From the NCBI RefSeq assembly GCF_022664395.1, contig NZ_JAKRET010000005.1, positions 186,001-250,000 on the forward strand: DNA of 64,000 nt. Reading direction: 5' to 3'. Source of the stretch: Sphingomonas lacusdianchii. GTDB taxonomy: Bacteria; Pseudomonadota; Alphaproteobacteria; Sphingomonadales; Sphingomonadaceae. Positions 28,674-39,251 of this stretch are shown here, in pieces. Each line of letters begins with the position of its first letter. Positions within the stretch are counted from its first letter, which is position 1. The position numbers and the translations under genes are program-made. The notes under the pieces were generated by a model, which worked only from the letters and a program-made list of their open reading frames with translations, had not been told where the DNA came from and did not search any database.

Positions 28674-28719
28674 ATAAGGGTTCCTGCTTCCCAGAGGATC
28701 AACCGGAAGGAATTATCCT

Positions 28720-29499
28720 ATGGCGGCACCTGTCGTCACCATGCAGGCCCTGCTCGAATCGGGCGCACACTTCGGCCACCAGACCCACCGCTGGAACCCG
28801 AAGATGAAGCCGTACATCTTCGGCGATCGTAACGGTGTCCACATCCTCGACCTGTCGCAGACCGTGCCGCTGTTCGCCCGCGCGCTGGAATTCGTCGCGT
28901 CGACCGTCGCGTCGGGTGGCAAGGTCCTGTTCGTCGGCACCAAGCGCCAGGCGCAGGAGCCGATCGCCGAAGCAGCCCGCAAGTCGGGCCAGCACTTCGT
29001 CAACCATCGCTGGCTGGGCGGCATGCTCACCAACTGGAAGACGATCAGCAACTCGATCAAGCGTCTGAAGGCGCTCGAGGAGCAGCTGTCGGGCGACACG
29101 CACGGCCTGACCAAGAAGGAAGTGCTGAACCTGACCCGCGAGAAGGACAAGCTCGAGCTGTCGCTCGGCGGTATCCGCGATCTGGGCGGCATTCCCGACA
29201 TCATGTTCGTGATCGACGCGAACAAGGAAGAGCTGGCGATCAAGGAAGCCAACACGCTCGGCATCCCGGTCGTCGCGATCCTCGATTCGAACGTGTCGCC
29301 GGACGGCATCGCCTTCCCGGTGCCCGCGAACGACGATGCCAGCCGCGCGATCCGTCTGTATTGCGAAGCCGTCGCGATCGCCGCGACCCGCGGTGGTCAG
29401 CAGGCGATGGCGCATTCGGGCCGCGATCTGGGCGCGATGGACGAGCCGCCGGCGGAAGAGGCGCTGACCGCCGAGCCGGAAGCGACCGTCGAAGCCTAA
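28720..29499 (+). CDS. rpsB: 30S ribosomal protein S2
   Basis: A 259-residue S2 protein. Recognisable blocks are [19 protein letters not shown] near the start, [14 protein letters not shown] [24 protein letters not shown] and the C-terminal [15 protein letters not shown] Glu/Pro-rich tail of about 20 residues is added. GGAAGGAATT precedes ATG 28720. tsf follows after a hairpin. Confidence 0.98.
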   Translation: MAAPVVTMQALLESGAHFGHQTHRWNPKMKPYIFGDRNGVHILDLSQTVPLFARALEFVASTVASGGKVLFVGTKRQAQEPIAEAARKSGQHFVNHRWLGGMLTNWKTISNSIKRLKALEEQLSGDTHGLTKKEVLNLTREKDKLELSLGGIRDLGGIPDIMFVIDANKEELAIKEANTLGIPVVAILDSNVSPDGIAFPVPANDDASRAIRLYCEAVAIAATRGGQQAMAHSGRDLGAMDEPPAEEALTAEPEATVEA

Positions 29500-29517
29500 G
29501 CTGTCACGGAACTGACG

Positions 29518-29558
29518 TGCGGGCGGGGCAGGGCGGAAATCGCGCTGCCTCGCCCGCA
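29518..29558 (+). terminator. hairpin in the rpsB-tsf gap
   Basis: Stem TGCGGGCG/CGCCCGCA with an inner GGCAG/CTGCC pair, 18 bases after rpsB. There is no T-tract, so it is likely an attenuator or mRNA-processing structure rather than a full stop. Confidence 0.45.
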
Positions 29559-29589
29559 AGCATATCGAACACCAAACAGGAGCCTGATC

Positions 29590-30519
29590 ATGGCAGAAGT
29601 TACCGCCGCCGCCGTCAAGGAACTGCGTGAGCGCTCGGGCGCCGGCATGATGGACTGCAAGAAGGCGCTGTCCGAGAATAATGGCGACATGGAAGCCGCC
29701 GTCGACTGGCTGCGGACCAAGGGCCTTGCCGCCGTCGCCAAGAAGTCGAGCCGCACCGCGGCCGAGGGTCTGGTCGGCGTTGCCGTCGCCGGCACCAAGG
29801 GCGTCGCGATCGAGGTCAACAGCCAGACCGACTTCGTCGCCAAGAACGACCAGTTCCAGGGCTTCGTCCGCGACGTCGTCGCCATCGCACTGGAATCGGG
29901 CGATGACATCGAAGCGCTGAAGGGGCAGGCGATGCCGAATGGCGGCACCGTCGAGGACGCGCTGGTCGCCAATATCTCGACCATCGGCGAGAACCAGGTG
30001 CTGCGCCGCGCGAAGCGGATCGAAGTCGCCAAGGGCGCCGTGATCCCCTATGTCCACAACGCCGCCGCGCCGGGCCTCGGCAAGATCGGCGTGCTGGTCG
30101 CGCTGGAATCGGACGCGGGTGTCGACGTGCTCGAGCCGCTGGGCAAGCAGATCGCGATGCACATCGCCGCTGCCTTCCCGCTGGCGCTGGACGAGAGCGG
30201 TCTCGACCAGGACATTCTCGAGCGTGAACGCCAGATCGCGACCGAAAAGGCCGCCGATTCGGGCAAGCCGGCCGATATCATCGCCAAGATGGTCGAAGGC
30301 TCGGTGAAGAAGTTCGCCAAGGAAAACGCGCTGCTCAGCCAGCCGATCGTGATGGACGGCAAGACCCCGGTCGCCGACGTCGTCGCCAAGGCGGCGAAGG
30401 ACGCCGGTACCTCGATCGTGCTGAAGGACTATGTCCGCTTCCAGCTTGGCGAAGGCATCGAGAAGGAAGAGAGCGACTTCGCCGCCGAAGTCGCCGCCAC
30501 GGCGGGTCTCGCGCGCTAA
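29590..30519 (+). CDS. tsf: elongation factor Ts
   Basis: EF-Ts is the guanine-nucleotide exchange factor for EF-Tu. The protein has 309 residues. It shows the UBA-like N-terminus ([19 protein letters not shown]), the TDFVAKND signature ([12 protein letters not shown], near 78-90) and two core subdomains. A typical AGGAGCC ribosome-binding site precedes the ATG. Confidence 0.98.
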   Translation: MAEVTAAAVKELRERSGAGMMDCKKALSENNGDMEAAVDWLRTKGLAAVAKKSSRTAAEGLVGVAVAGTKGVAIEVNSQTDFVAKNDQFQGFVRDVVAIALESGDDIEALKGQAMPNGGTVEDALVANISTIGENQVLRRAKRIEVAKGAVIPYVHNAAAPGLGKIGVLVALESDAGVDVLEPLGKQIAMHIAAAFPLALDESGLDQDILERERQIATEKAADSGKPADIIAKMVEGSVKKFAKENALLSQPIVMDGKTPVADVVAKAAKDAGTSIVLKDYVRFQLGEGIEKEESDFAAEVAATAGLAR

Positions 30520-30542
30520 TACGCGCAACCTTTGCCAACTTC

Positions 30543-30580
30543 GCGGGCCGCGCGGGCACTCTGCCCACGCGGCCCGTTTT
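30543..30580 (+). terminator. rho-independent terminator of tsf
   Basis: Stem CGGGCCGCGCGGGC / GCCCACGCGGCCCG (one mismatch) followed by TTTT. Confidence 0.85.
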
Positions 30581-30664
30581 GGTATGGGCATAACGTTGCT
30601 TGGCTTTGCGGTCGGGCGCGTCTAGGGTCCGCCCCGCTCCCGATAGACCATTTTCGCAGGTGTC

Positions 30665-31387
30665 ATGATCCGTCCTCGCTTCAACCGTGTCCTCCTGAAA
30701 CTCTCGGGCGAGGTCCTGATGGGATCGGGACAGTTCGGCATCGATCCGGCGATGTGCGAACGCGTCGCGCGCGAGATCAAGGCCGCGCGGGAAGTGGGGC
30801 ATGAGGTCTGCATCGTCGTCGGCGGCGGCAATATCTTCCGCGGCGTGGCGGGCGCTGCCAAGGGCTTCGAACGTGCCAGCGCCGACTATATGGGCATGCT
30901 GGCCACCGTCATGAACGCGCTGGCGATGCAGAACGCGCTCGAACAGATGGGCGTCGAGACCCGCGTGCAGTCGGCGATCCCGATGGCATCGGTGTGCGAA
31001 CCCTATATCCGCCGCCGCGCGGTGCGGCACATGGAAAAGGGTCGCGTCGTGATCTTCGCCGCCGGCACCGGCAGCCCGTTCTTCACCACCGATACCACCG
31101 CTGCGTTGCGTGCCGCCGAAATGGGCTGCGAGGCGCTGTTCAAGGGCACGAGCGTCGACGGCGTCTATGATGCCGATCCCAAGAAGGTGCCGACTGCCAA
31201 GCGTTACGACACGCTCGGCTTCGGCCGCGTGCTGGCCGACGACCTGAAGGTCATGGACGCATCGGCAGTTGCGCTGTGCCGCGACAACAATATCCCGATC
31301 GTCGTCTTCAACATTCGTGACGAAGGCAATCTCGCCGCCGTGCTGGCGGGCGAGGGTGTGTCGACGATCGTCCAGAACAACGCTTGA
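30665..31387 (+). CDS. pyrH: UMP kinase
   Basis: A 240-residue amino-acid-kinase-fold enzyme converting UMP to UDP. The phosphate loop [11 protein letters not shown], the [10 protein letters not shown] glycine loop, [19 protein letters not shown] and the [10 protein letters not shown] motif are all present. It opens the second part of the cluster, 18 bases before frr. Confidence 0.98.
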   Translation: MIRPRFNRVLLKLSGEVLMGSGQFGIDPAMCERVAREIKAAREVGHEVCIVVGGGNIFRGVAGAAKGFERASADYMGMLATVMNALAMQNALEQMGVETRVQSAIPMASVCEPYIRRRAVRHMEKGRVVIFAAGTGSPFFTTDTTAALRAAEMGCEALFKGTSVDGVYDADPKKVPTAKRYDTLGFGRVLADDLKVMDASAVALCRDNNIPIVVFNIRDEGNLAAVLAGEGVSTIVQNNA

Positions 31388-31405
31388 ATTAGAAGGAAGT
31401 CGGTT

Positions 31406-31963
31406 ATGGCCGCATATAACAAGGCCGATCTGGAACGCCGCATGGCCGGCGCAGTCGAATCGCTGAAGGGTGATCTGGGCGGCCTTCGCACCGGACGCGC
31501 GGCGGTATCGCTGCTCGATCCGGTCATGGTCGAAGTCTATGGCGCGCACATGCCGCTGAACCAGGTCGCGACCGTTTCGGCCCCGGAGCCGCGCATGTTG
31601 TCGGTACAGGTGTGGGACAAGTCGAATGTCGGCCCGGCCGACAAGGCGATCCGTTCGGCGGGCCTCGGTCTTAATCCGATCGTCGATGGCCAGACGCTGC
31701 GCCTGCCGATCCCCGACCTGACCGAGGAACGCCGTAAGGAACTGGCGAAGCTCGCCGGCAAATATGCGGAGTCGGCACGCATCGCGGTGCGCAACGTCCG
31801 GCGCGACGGCATGGAAAGCCTGAAGACCGACGAGAAGAAGGGCGTTTATTCGGAAGACGAGCGCAAGCGCCACGAAACCGAGGTGCAGAAGCTGACCGAC
31901 GCGACTATTGCCGAACTCGATGCTGCGGCCAACGCCAAGGAAAAGGAAATTCTCGGCAAGTGA
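31406..31963 (+). CDS. frr: ribosome recycling factor
   Basis: A 185-residue RRF that splits post-termination ribosomes with EF-G. The start [24 protein letters not shown] and the Arg-rich [12 protein letters not shown] helix are diagnostic. AGAAGG lies before the ATG. The TGA overlaps the uppS GTG by 4 bases (GTGA). Confidence 0.98.
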   Translation: MAAYNKADLERRMAGAVESLKGDLGGLRTGRAAVSLLDPVMVEVYGAHMPLNQVATVSAPEPRMLSVQVWDKSNVGPADKAIRSAGLGLNPIVDGQTLRLPIPDLTEERRKELAKLAGKYAESARIAVRNVRRDGMESLKTDEKKGVYSEDERKRHETEVQKLTDATIAELDAAANAKEKEILGK

Positions 31964-32724
31964 CGTCGTTCGCCGCTCGCGCTTCGGTTCCGGCGGACGA
32001 TCGCGCGGCGCCGGGGCTGCCCCATTCCGCGCCGATCCCGCGCCATGTCGCGATCATCATGGACGGCAATGGCCGCTGGGCGAAGGCCCGGCGCCTGCCG
32101 CGGATCGCCGGCCATCGGCAGGGTGTGGAAGCGGTGCGGCGCATCGCGCGGGCGGCACGCGAACAGGGTGTCGAGGCGCTGACCCTCTACGCCTTTTCCT
32201 CGGAGAATTGGCGTCGTCCCGAACAGGAGATCGGCGACCTGATGGGGTTGCTGCGCCATTTCCTGAAGAGCGAGATCGACGAACTGCACCGCGAAGGCGT
32301 GCGGCTGCGAATCCTCGGCAATTACCAGGCATTGCAGCCCGATCTGGTCAAGCTGATCGACAATGCGGTCGCGCGGACCGCGACCAATAATGGTCCGATT
32401 CTCGCCATCGCGCTCAACTATGGCGCGCAGGCCGAACTGGTCGCGGCGGCCCGTCGTCTGGCGGAGCGGGTCGCGGCCGGGATGCCGGTATCGGCGATCG
32501 ACGAAGCGGCGATCGACCGTGAACTCGATACCCACGACCTGCCGCCGCTCGACCTGATGATCCGGACGTCGGGCGAACAGCGGCTGTCGAATTTCCTGTT
32601 GTGGCAGGCGGCCTATGCCGAACTGCTGTTCGTCGACACGCTGTGGCCGGATTTCGACGGCGCGGCGCTGGCGGAGGCCATCGCTGCCTATGGCCGGCGG
32701 CAGCGCCGGTTCGGGGGCTTGTGA
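31960..32724 (+). CDS. uppS: undecaprenyl diphosphate synthase (di-trans,poly-cis)
   Basis: A 254-residue cis-prenyltransferase that makes the C55 lipid carrier for peptidoglycan and polysaccharides. [16 protein letters not shown] carries the catalytic Asp35, and the substrate-binding [15 protein letters not shown] and the [12 protein letters not shown] end are intact. The GTG start overlaps the frr stop. About 28 N-terminal residues precede the fold, longer than in E. coli, so an internal start cannot be excluded. Confidence 0.96.
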   Translation: MTSFAARASVPADDRAAPGLPHSAPIPRHVAIIMDGNGRWAKARRLPRIAGHRQGVEAVRRIARAAREQGVEALTLYAFSSENWRRPEQEIGDLMGLLRHFLKSEIDELHREGVRLRILGNYQALQPDLVKLIDNAVARTATNNGPILAIALNYGAQAELVAAARRLAERVAAGMPVSAIDEAAIDRELDTHDLPPLDLMIRTSGEQRLSNFLLWQAAYAELLFVDTLWPDFDGAALAEAIAAYGRRQRRFGGL

Positions 32725-33524
32725 CGCCCGAACCCGTTACCGACCCCGTAGCGCGCCGCAAGTCCGACCTCGCCACCCGCACGTTCGCCAGCGTCGGCAT
32801 GATCGCCGTCGCCGCGACGGCATTGTGGCTCGGCGGCTTCGCCTTCTGGCTGCTGGTCGCGCTCGGGACCTTGTTCATGATGGCCGAATGGGCCGATCTG
32901 CACAAAGTGTCGCGCGAGCATAAGCGTCTGGCGCAACTGGCTTTGACCGTGCCGCTGGCGATCCTGTCGCCGCTGGCGGCGGGAGCGGGGTTCCTCGCGT
33001 TCGGGCTCATCATCGGGGCGGCGTTCTTCATCATCATCACGACCGGCCTGCCCAAGCTTGCCCGAGGGATTGTCTATTGCGGTTTTCCGGCACTGGCGGT
33101 CGTGTTCCTGCGCGATCGGCCGGACGGATTGCTGCTCGCCTTCTGGGCGATGGCGCTGGTCTGGGCATGCGACATCGGCGCCTATTTCGCCGGACGGACG
33201 ATCGGCGGACCGAAGCTCGCGCCGACGATCAGCCCGAACAAGACTTGGGCGGGTCTGATCGGCGGGGTCATTGCCGCCTCGGTGCTGGGCGGCGCGTTGC
33301 AATATGCCGGCCTGCCGCTGCACCTCGTGCTGGCGACACCGTTGCTGGCGGTGCTGGCACAGGCGGGCGACCTTTATGAAAGCCAGTTGAAGCGTGCCGC
33401 CGGGGTCAAGGATTCGGGCAATGTGCTGCCCGGTCATGGCGGCGTGATGGACCGGCTCGACGGGCTGGTGCCGGTCGCGCCGGCGGCGGCACTGATGCTG
33501 TTGGCAGGACTGTATCTGGCATGA
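32721..33524 (+). CDS. cdsA: phosphatidate cytidylyltransferase
   Basis: A 267-residue polytopic membrane enzyme that makes CDP-diacylglycerol, the substrate of PssA. The CdsA signature is complete near the C-terminus: ESQLKRAAGVKDSGNVLPGH followed by GGVMDRLD. About 7 hydrophobic segments precede it. The GTG at 32721 overlaps the uppS TGA (GTGA); a longer frame upstream lies entirely within uppS. The stop overlaps dxr (ATGA). Confidence 0.95.
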   Translation: MTPEPVTDPVARRKSDLATRTFASVGMIAVAATALWLGGFAFWLLVALGTLFMMAEWADLHKVSREHKRLAQLALTVPLAILSPLAAGAGFLAFGLIIGAAFFIIITTGLPKLARGIVYCGFPALAVVFLRDRPDGLLLAFWAMALVWACDIGAYFAGRTIGGPKLAPTISPNKTWAGLIGGVIAASVLGGALQYAGLPLHLVLATPLLAVLAQAGDLYESQLKRAAGVKDSGNVLPGHGGVMDRLDGLVPVAPAAALMLLAGLYLA

Positions 33525-34678
33525 AGCGCGTAAGCATATTGGGTGCGACCGGATCGGTCGGCACGTCGACGCTCGACCTGATCGAGCGCGCGCCGGGCGA
33601 TTTCGAGGTCGAAGCGCTGACCGCGCATCGCGACGTTGCCAGGCTGGCGGCGGCGGCGCGGCGGGTCGGCGCGAAGCTGGCGGTGGTCGGCGACGAAGCC
33701 TGCCTGCCCGCACTGCGCGACGCGCTCGGCGACAGCGGCATCGAAGCGGCGGGCGGCGAGCAGGCGGTGATCGATGCCGCGGCGCGTGCCGTCGACTGGA
33801 CCATGGCGGCGATCGTCGGCACCGCAGGGTTGAAGCCGGTGATGGCGGCACTCGCGCGCGGTGGCGCGGTCGCGCTCGCCAACAAGGAAGCGCTGGTGTC
33901 GGCTGGCGAGGTGATGATGGCGGCTGCGACCCGCGGCGGCACCACGCTGCTGCCGGTCGACAGCGAACACAACGCCGTCTTCCAATGCCTCGACGATTGC
34001 CCGCCCGAGCGCATCCGCCGCATCATCCTGACCGCGAGCGGTGGCCCGTTCCGCGAACGCTCGCTGGCGGAGATGCAGGGCATCACCCCCGAACAGGCGG
34101 TGGCGCATCCCAATTGGTCGATGGGCGCCAAGATTTCGGTCGATTCGGCGACGATGATGAACAAGGGGCTCGAACTGATCGAGGCCTATCATCTGTTCCC
34201 GGTAACGCCCGAACAACTGGACGTGCTGGTCCATCGCCAGTCGGTCATCCATTCGATGGTCGAATATGTCGATGGGTCGACACTCGCCCAACTCGGATCG
34301 CCCGATATGCGCGTGCCGATCGCGCACGCGCTGGCATGGCCCGACCGGATGGCGACGCCGTGCGAACGCCTTGATCTGGCACGCATCGGCCGGCTCGATT
34401 TCGAAGCGCCCGACATGGAACGCTTTCCGGCGCTGGCGCTGGCCCGTGCCGCATTGTCGGCCGGTGGCGGGCGTCCGGCGATTCTGAACGCCGCCAACGA
34501 GGTCGCGGTCGCCGCGTTTCTCGACCGGCGGATCGGTTTCCTCGAAATTGCCGCAATCGTCGGTGATGTCTTGCAGCGCTTCGACCCGGCAGGGCCGCAG
34601 ACGCTCGACGCCGTGCTGGCGATCGATGCCGAAGCGCGTGCATTGGCACGGGAGCGTGTGAAGGATTGCGCGGCTTGA
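33521..34678 (+). CDS. dxr: 1-deoxy-D-xylulose 5-phosphate reductoisomerase
   Basis: A 385-residue enzyme of the MEP isoprenoid pathway. The NADPH-binding GATGSVGTSTL lies at 8-18, ALANKEALVSAGE follows, and the metal/substrate motif is PVDSEHNAVFQ. The ILTASGGPFR loop and MGAKISVDSATMMNKGLE are also intact. It supplies precursors for the uppS product in the same operon. The ATG overlaps the cdsA stop. Confidence 0.98.
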   Translation: MKRVSILGATGSVGTSTLDLIERAPGDFEVEALTAHRDVARLAAAARRVGAKLAVVGDEACLPALRDALGDSGIEAAGGEQAVIDAAARAVDWTMAAIVGTAGLKPVMAALARGGAVALANKEALVSAGEVMMAAATRGGTTLLPVDSEHNAVFQCLDDCPPERIRRIILTASGGPFRERSLAEMQGITPEQAVAHPNWSMGAKISVDSATMMNKGLELIEAYHLFPVTPEQLDVLVHRQSVIHSMVEYVDGSTLAQLGSPDMRVPIAHALAWPDRMATPCERLDLARIGRLDFEAPDMERFPALALARAALSAGGGRPAILNAANEVAVAAFLDRRIGFLEIAAIVGDVLQRFDPAGPQTLDAVLAIDAEARALARERVKDCAA

Positions 34679-35808
34679 TCGAATCCCCGGGGTTGCTGAT
34701 TACCGTCGTCGCGTTCCTGCTGGTGCTGGGGCCGCTCGTGTTCCTGCACGAACTGGGTCATTATGCGGCAGGGCGCTGGTTCGGCGTGAAGGTCGATGCG
34801 TTCGCAGTCGGCTTCGGCAAGGAAATCGCCGGCTTTACCGACCGGCAGGGCACGCGGTGGAAGTTCGGATGGCTGCCGCTGGGCGGCTATGTCCGCTTTG
34901 CCGGCGATATGAACCCGGCGTCGCAACCCGACGCCGAATGGCTGCAACTCCCGGCCGCCGAGCGTGCGCGGACGTTTCAGGCCAAGCCGGTGTGGCAGCG
35001 CGCGATCATCGTCGCGGCGGGGCCGGCGGTGAACCTGTTGCTTGCCGTCGCGATCCTCGGTGGCTTTGCCGCAGCCTATGGCGTCGACCGGACGCCGGCG
35101 ACGATCGGGCGGGTGGTCGAGGGCAGCGCGGCAGCGCGCGCGGGTTTGGAGGCGGGCGATCGTATCACCGCGATGGGCGGCCGGTCGATCGACACCTTCT
35201 CCGACCTGTCCTTCTATACCGTCATGCGCCCCAACGAGCGCGTCCGCGTCGACTATCTGCGCGGCGATGCCGCGCGCCAGACCGAAGCGACGATCGGCGC
35301 CGTGCGCCAGCGCGACCGTTTCGGCAACGAGGCGCAGATCGGCCGCTTCGGCATCGAACGGGGCGACCCGGTCTTCGTCTCGGTCCCGATCTGGCAGGCG
35401 CCGGCCGAGGGCGTACGCATGGTCGGCAGCATCCTGCGCGGGACAGTCGACGGGCTGGTCCAGATCATTACCGGCCGGCGGTCGGTCGAGGAAATGGGCG
35501 GCCCGCTGCGCATTGCGAAGGCATCGGGCGAGCAATTCTCGCTCGGATGGCCGGCGCTGGTGACGTTCGTGGCGTTCGTTTCGATTAATCTTGGATTCAT
35601 CAACTTGTTGCCAGTTCCGATGCTGGATGGCGGGCACCTGTTGTTCTACGCGATCGAGGCGGTGAAGCGGGGGCCGGTCCGTCCGCAGACGATGGAATGG
35701 GCGTTTCGCGGTGGATTGGCCCTGTTGCTGGCATTGATGATCTTCGTCACGGTGAACGATCTGGGGGCGTTCGGCGTGTGGCAGGGGCTGGCCGGCTTGA
35801 TCGGCTGA
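34666..35808 (+). CDS. rseP: site-2 intramembrane metalloprotease RseP
   Basis: A 380-residue zinc protease of the inner membrane that cleaves anti-sigma factors and signal-peptide remnants. The active site HELGH (about 28-32) is in the first helix, one PDZ domain follows in the periplasmic part (about 130-205), and the LDGGHL motif lies in the third helix. The start is TTG in either reading: 34666, or 34675, which would make a TTGA overlap with the dxr stop and continue the chain of 4-base overlaps. bamA follows. Confidence 0.95.
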   Translation: MRGLIESPGLLITVVAFLLVLGPLVFLHELGHYAAGRWFGVKVDAFAVGFGKEIAGFTDRQGTRWKFGWLPLGGYVRFAGDMNPASQPDAEWLQLPAAERARTFQAKPVWQRAIIVAAGPAVNLLLAVAILGGFAAAYGVDRTPATIGRVVEGSAAARAGLEAGDRITAMGGRSIDTFSDLSFYTVMRPNERVRVDYLRGDAARQTEATIGAVRQRDRFGNEAQIGRFGIERGDPVFVSVPIWQAPAEGVRMVGSILRGTVDGLVQIITGRRSVEEMGGPLRIAKASGEQFSLGWPALVTFVAFVSINLGFINLLPVPMLDGGHLLFYAIEAVKRGPVRPQTMEWAFRGGLALLLALMIFVTVNDLGAFGVWQGLAGLIG

Positions 35809-35869
35809 CGTGGTTAGGGCAGGGCGCGAACGTCCTGTGGTAAAAGTTCCTCCGGTTGGGGTGGGTTTG

Positions 35870-38632
35870 GTGACGCTAAGCAAGTTTTCGATTCATGGCG
35901 TGCGCGGTGCCGCGCTGCTCGCGGGCACGATGCTCTCGGGCACGGCGTTGGCGCAGACCCAGCCTGCGCCCGCCGCTGCGCCCACGGTACGCCCGCCCGC
36001 CGCACAGGCACCTGCCGCCCCCGTCGCGCCGGTTCGCACCATTCGCTCGCTCCGCGTCGAGGGAGCGCAGCGCATCGAACCCGATACGGTACTGTCCTAT
36101 ACCAAGCTGCGGATCGGCATTCCGTATACGGCGGAGACCCTCGATCAGGCGATCAAGGACCTCTACGCCTCCGATCTGCTGGCCAATGTCGAAATCACGG
36201 GTGTCGAGACTGGCGACATCGTCGTCGTGGTCAGAGAGAATCCGATCATCAACCGCGTGGTGCTGGAAGGCAACAAGCGGCTGAAGGACGACAAGATCAC
36301 CAAGGAGATCAAGCTCGCCCCGCGGCAGATCTTCACCCGGACCGCCGTTCGCGCCGACGTCGCGCGCATCATCGAACTGTATCGCCGGCAGGGCCGCTTC
36401 GCCGCGAACGTCGAGCCGAAGATGGTCATGCTCGACCAGAACCGCGTCGACGTGATCTTCGAGATCAGCGAAGGGGCGAAGTCCAAGGTCCGCCAGATCA
36501 ACATCCTCGGCAACGAGGTGTTCAGCGACAGCCAGTTGCGCGGCGAGATGGCGACCAAGGAATCGCGGCCGTGGCGCATCTTCAGCTCGAACACGAGCTA
36601 CGATCAGGACCGGCTGGCCTATGACCAGCAGAAGCTGCGCCAATTCTACCTGACCGAAGGCTATGCCGATTTCCGCGTGATTTCGGCGGTCGCCGAACTG
36701 ACGCCGGACAAGGAAGACTTCATCATCACCTATGTGGTGGAGGAAGGTCCGCGCTATAAGTTCGACGAGGTAAAGGTCGAGAGCGCGATCCGCGACTTCG
36801 ACAATGCGGCGCTGACCAAGACGCTGCCGATGAAGAAGGGCGACTGGTACAACGCCAAGCAGGTCGAGGACACGATCGACCAGCTGAGCGAATATGCCGG
36901 CCTGTTCGGCTACGCTTTTACCGACGTTCGCCCGGATTATGTGCCGGATCGCGAAAAACATACGATGTCGATCACCTTCGTCCTGAACGAAGCGAACCGC
37001 ACCTATGTCGAAAAGATCAACATCACCGGCAACACCCAGACGCAGGACCGCGTCATCCGCCGCGAATTCCGCGTGGCGGAGGGCGATGCGTTCAATGCCT
37101 TCCTCATCAAGCGTTCGCAGGACCGCATCAATTCGCTCGGCTATTTCCAGGACAAGTTCGAGATCGAGCGCACCGAAGGGTCGGCTCCCGATCGCATCGT
37201 GCTCGGCGCGAATGTCGAGGAAAAGTCGACGGGCGAACTGACGCTGTCGGCGGGCTTCTCCAGCCTCGAACGCTTCATCATCCAGGCGTCGATCCGCCAG
37301 CGGAATTTCCGCGGCAAGGGGCAGGATCTGCAGGCGTCGGTCAATTATTCGACCTATCAGAAGTCGGTCGAACTCGGCTTCACCGAACCCTATCTGTTCG
37401 ACAAGAACATTGCGCTGGGCGGTACGCTCTTCCGCCGCGATTTCAACTCGTTCAACTTCCTCGGCACCGGCCGCAACTCGCTCTATTCGCAGATTTCGAC
37501 TGGCGGGCAGATCGTCGCCAGCGTGCCGCTAACCGAATTCTGGACGCTGTCGGGCCGGTATCAGTTGAGCCAGGACAATGTCGGGCTGGACGAGGCGACC
37601 TATTTCACCAACGGCGTCTGCGATCCGTTGAAGGCCGGACGCTATCTGTGCGATTCGATCGGCAATCGGCTGACCAGCATGGTCGGTGCGAACCTGATCT
37701 TCGACAATCTCAACAATCGTCTGCGTCCGTCGCGCGGGCAGCGGTTGGTGACCGGGCTCGATTTCGCCGGTCTGGGCGGCGACGTGCGTTTCGCGCGCAT
37801 CCGTGGCGATTTCGACAAATACTGGAATGTTGGCGGCTTCATCCTGTCGGCCGGCATCGAGGGCGGCTATATCCACTCGCTGCAGAAGAGCGCGGGCGAG
37901 GGGATCGATCCGGTCCGCATCGTCGACCGCTTCTACCTCGGCGAACCCCAGTTCCGCGGCTTCGACATTCGCGGCGTCGGCCCGCGTATCCAGCGCCAGC
38001 AATATACCGGATCGGTCGCGAGCGGCGATCAGGCATTGGTAACCGCGCGCGAACAGGTGCTGAACGACCCGTTGGGCGGCAAGGCCTATTATCTCGGCAA
38101 GATCGAACTCGAACCGCCGCTGGGTTCGGGCATCGCCGAACTGGGGTTGCGGCCGTCGATCTTCGTGCAGGCGGGTGCGCTGTTCGGCGTCACCCGGCCG
38201 CGCCCGACGCTGGCGTTCGAGCAGGCGCGCAATGCCGACGGGACGTTGCAGTTCAACAAGGACGGGTCGCCGTCGTTGCTGCCGTTCAGCTCGCCGATCA
38301 AGACCTCGGACGGGTTGCAGGTCTATAATAACCAGTTCACCGATGGTTCGGGCTCGCCGGCGATCCGCCAGACGACCTGCGCGGTCGGCTATTCGTCGAC
38401 GATCGGCGGTACCTGTGTCGGCGGCGAGCCGAACACCGTCGCCATCAACACGACCCAGCCCTTCCTCGAACAGTTCCTCGGCGATTCGGCTCGTCCGCGC
38501 CTGTCGATCGGTATCGGCGTGAACTGGAACTCGCCGTTCGGCCCGCTGCGGATCGATCTGGCCAAGGCGTTGCTGAGCCAGCCGGGCGACGACAAGAAAC
38601 TCATCACTTTCAACGTAGGAACTCAATTCTGA
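35870..38632 (+). CDS. bamA: outer-membrane protein assembly factor BamA
   Basis: A 920-residue essential Omp85 protein that folds and inserts beta-barrel proteins. The signal peptide ends TALA before QTQPA. Five POTRA repeats span about 55-460, followed by the 16-strand barrel with the RGF-type loop (FRGFDIRGVGPR) and a last strand ending NVGTQF. The chosen GTG at 35870 gives a normal signal peptide; the frame is open back to a GTG at 35810 just after rseP, which would add 20 non-signal residues. Confidence 0.96.
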   Translation: MTLSKFSIHGVRGAALLAGTMLSGTALAQTQPAPAAAPTVRPPAAQAPAAPVAPVRTIRSLRVEGAQRIEPDTVLSYTKLRIGIPYTAETLDQAIKDLYASDLLANVEITGVETGDIVVVVRENPIINRVVLEGNKRLKDDKITKEIKLAPRQIFTRTAVRADVARIIELYRRQGRFAANVEPKMVMLDQNRVDVIFEISEGAKSKVRQINILGNEVFSDSQLRGEMATKESRPWRIFSSNTSYDQDRLAYDQQKLRQFYLTEGYADFRVISAVAELTPDKEDFIITYVVEEGPRYKFDEVKVESAIRDFDNAALTKTLPMKKGDWYNAKQVEDTIDQLSEYAGLFGYAFTDVRPDYVPDREKHTMSITFVLNEANRTYVEKINITGNTQTQDRVIRREFRVAEGDAFNAFLIKRSQDRINSLGYFQDKFEIERTEGSAPDRIVLGANVEEKSTGELTLSAGFSSLERFIIQASIRQRNFRGKGQDLQASVNYSTYQKSVELGFTEPYLFDKNIALGGTLFRRDFNSFNFLGTGRNSLYSQISTGGQIVASVPLTEFWTLSGRYQLSQDNVGLDEATYFTNGVCDPLKAGRYLCDSIGNRLTSMVGANLIFDNLNNRLRPSRGQRLVTGLDFAGLGGDVRFARIRGDFDKYWNVGGFILSAGIEGGYIHSLQKSAGEGIDPVRIVDRFYLGEPQFRGFDIRGVGPRIQRQQYTGSVASGDQALVTAREQVLNDPLGGKAYYLGKIELEPPLGSGIAELGLRPSIFVQAGALFGVTRPRPTLAFEQARNADGTLQFNKDGSPSLLPFSSPIKTSDGLQVYNNQFTDGSGSPAIRQTTCAVGYSSTIGGTCVGGEPNTVAINTTQPFLEQFLGDSARPRLSIGIGVNWNSPFGPLRIDLAKALLSQPGDDKKLITFNVGTQF

Positions 38633-39249
38633 TGCGTAGCCTTACCAAGGCGGCGATCGCCGCATTCGTCTTTGCCGCTCCGACCGCACCGGCCTTCGCG
38701 CAGGCGCTGCCCGACGCGAAGATCGCCGTCGTCGATTCGGAGCGGATCTTCCGCGACTGCACCGCATGCAAGGCGGCAACGACCCAGCTTCAGTCGCAGC
38801 GTCAGCAGCTTCAGTCGCTGGCCACCTCGCTCGGTCAGCCGTTGCAGACCGAAGCACAGTCGCTGCAGACCGCCGTCAATGCCGCCAAGGGCAACCCCGA
38901 CGCCGCGCTCCAGACGCGCATCCGCACCTTCGAACAGCGTCAGCAGCAGGCGCAGCAGCAGATCGGCCAGCAGGAACAACAGGTCCAGCGCAACATCGCC
39001 TATGTTCGTGAACAGATCGGCACCCGCCTCGGCCCGATCATCACCCAGATCGCGCAGCAGCGCGGCGCCACGCTGGCGGTGGACAAGGGCAACAGCTTCT
39101 ACAACGCGCCGGCGACCGAAATCACCGATGCGGTGCTTGCAGCTCTCAACACCCAGCTGCCGAGCGTCAGCGTGACCGCGCCGGCGCAGGCCGCTCCGGC
39201 TGCCGCTGCACCCGCCGCCGGCACGCGTCCGGCACCGGCAGGCCGCTGA
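38632..39249 (+). CDS. skp: OmpH/Skp-family periplasmic chaperone
   Basis: A 205-residue secreted protein with signal peptide (1-23, AFA before QALPD). A short beta segment ([11 protein letters not shown]) is followed by a long Gln-rich coiled coil (about 45-130, including [18 protein letters not shown]) that makes the tentacles of the Skp trimer. The Ala/Pro-rich tail is unusual. It holds unfolded outer-membrane proteins for BamA. The stop of bamA and this ATG share one base (TGATG). Confidence 0.9.
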   Translation: MRSLTKAAIAAFVFAAPTAPAFAQALPDAKIAVVDSERIFRDCTACKAATTQLQSQRQQLQSLATSLGQPLQTEAQSLQTAVNAAKGNPDAALQTRIRTFEQRQQQAQQQIGQQEQQVQRNIAYVREQIGTRLGPIITQIAQQRGATLAVDKGNSFYNAPATEITDAVLAALNTQLPSVSVTAPAQAAPAAAAPAAGTRPAPAGR

Positions 39250-39251
39250 TC

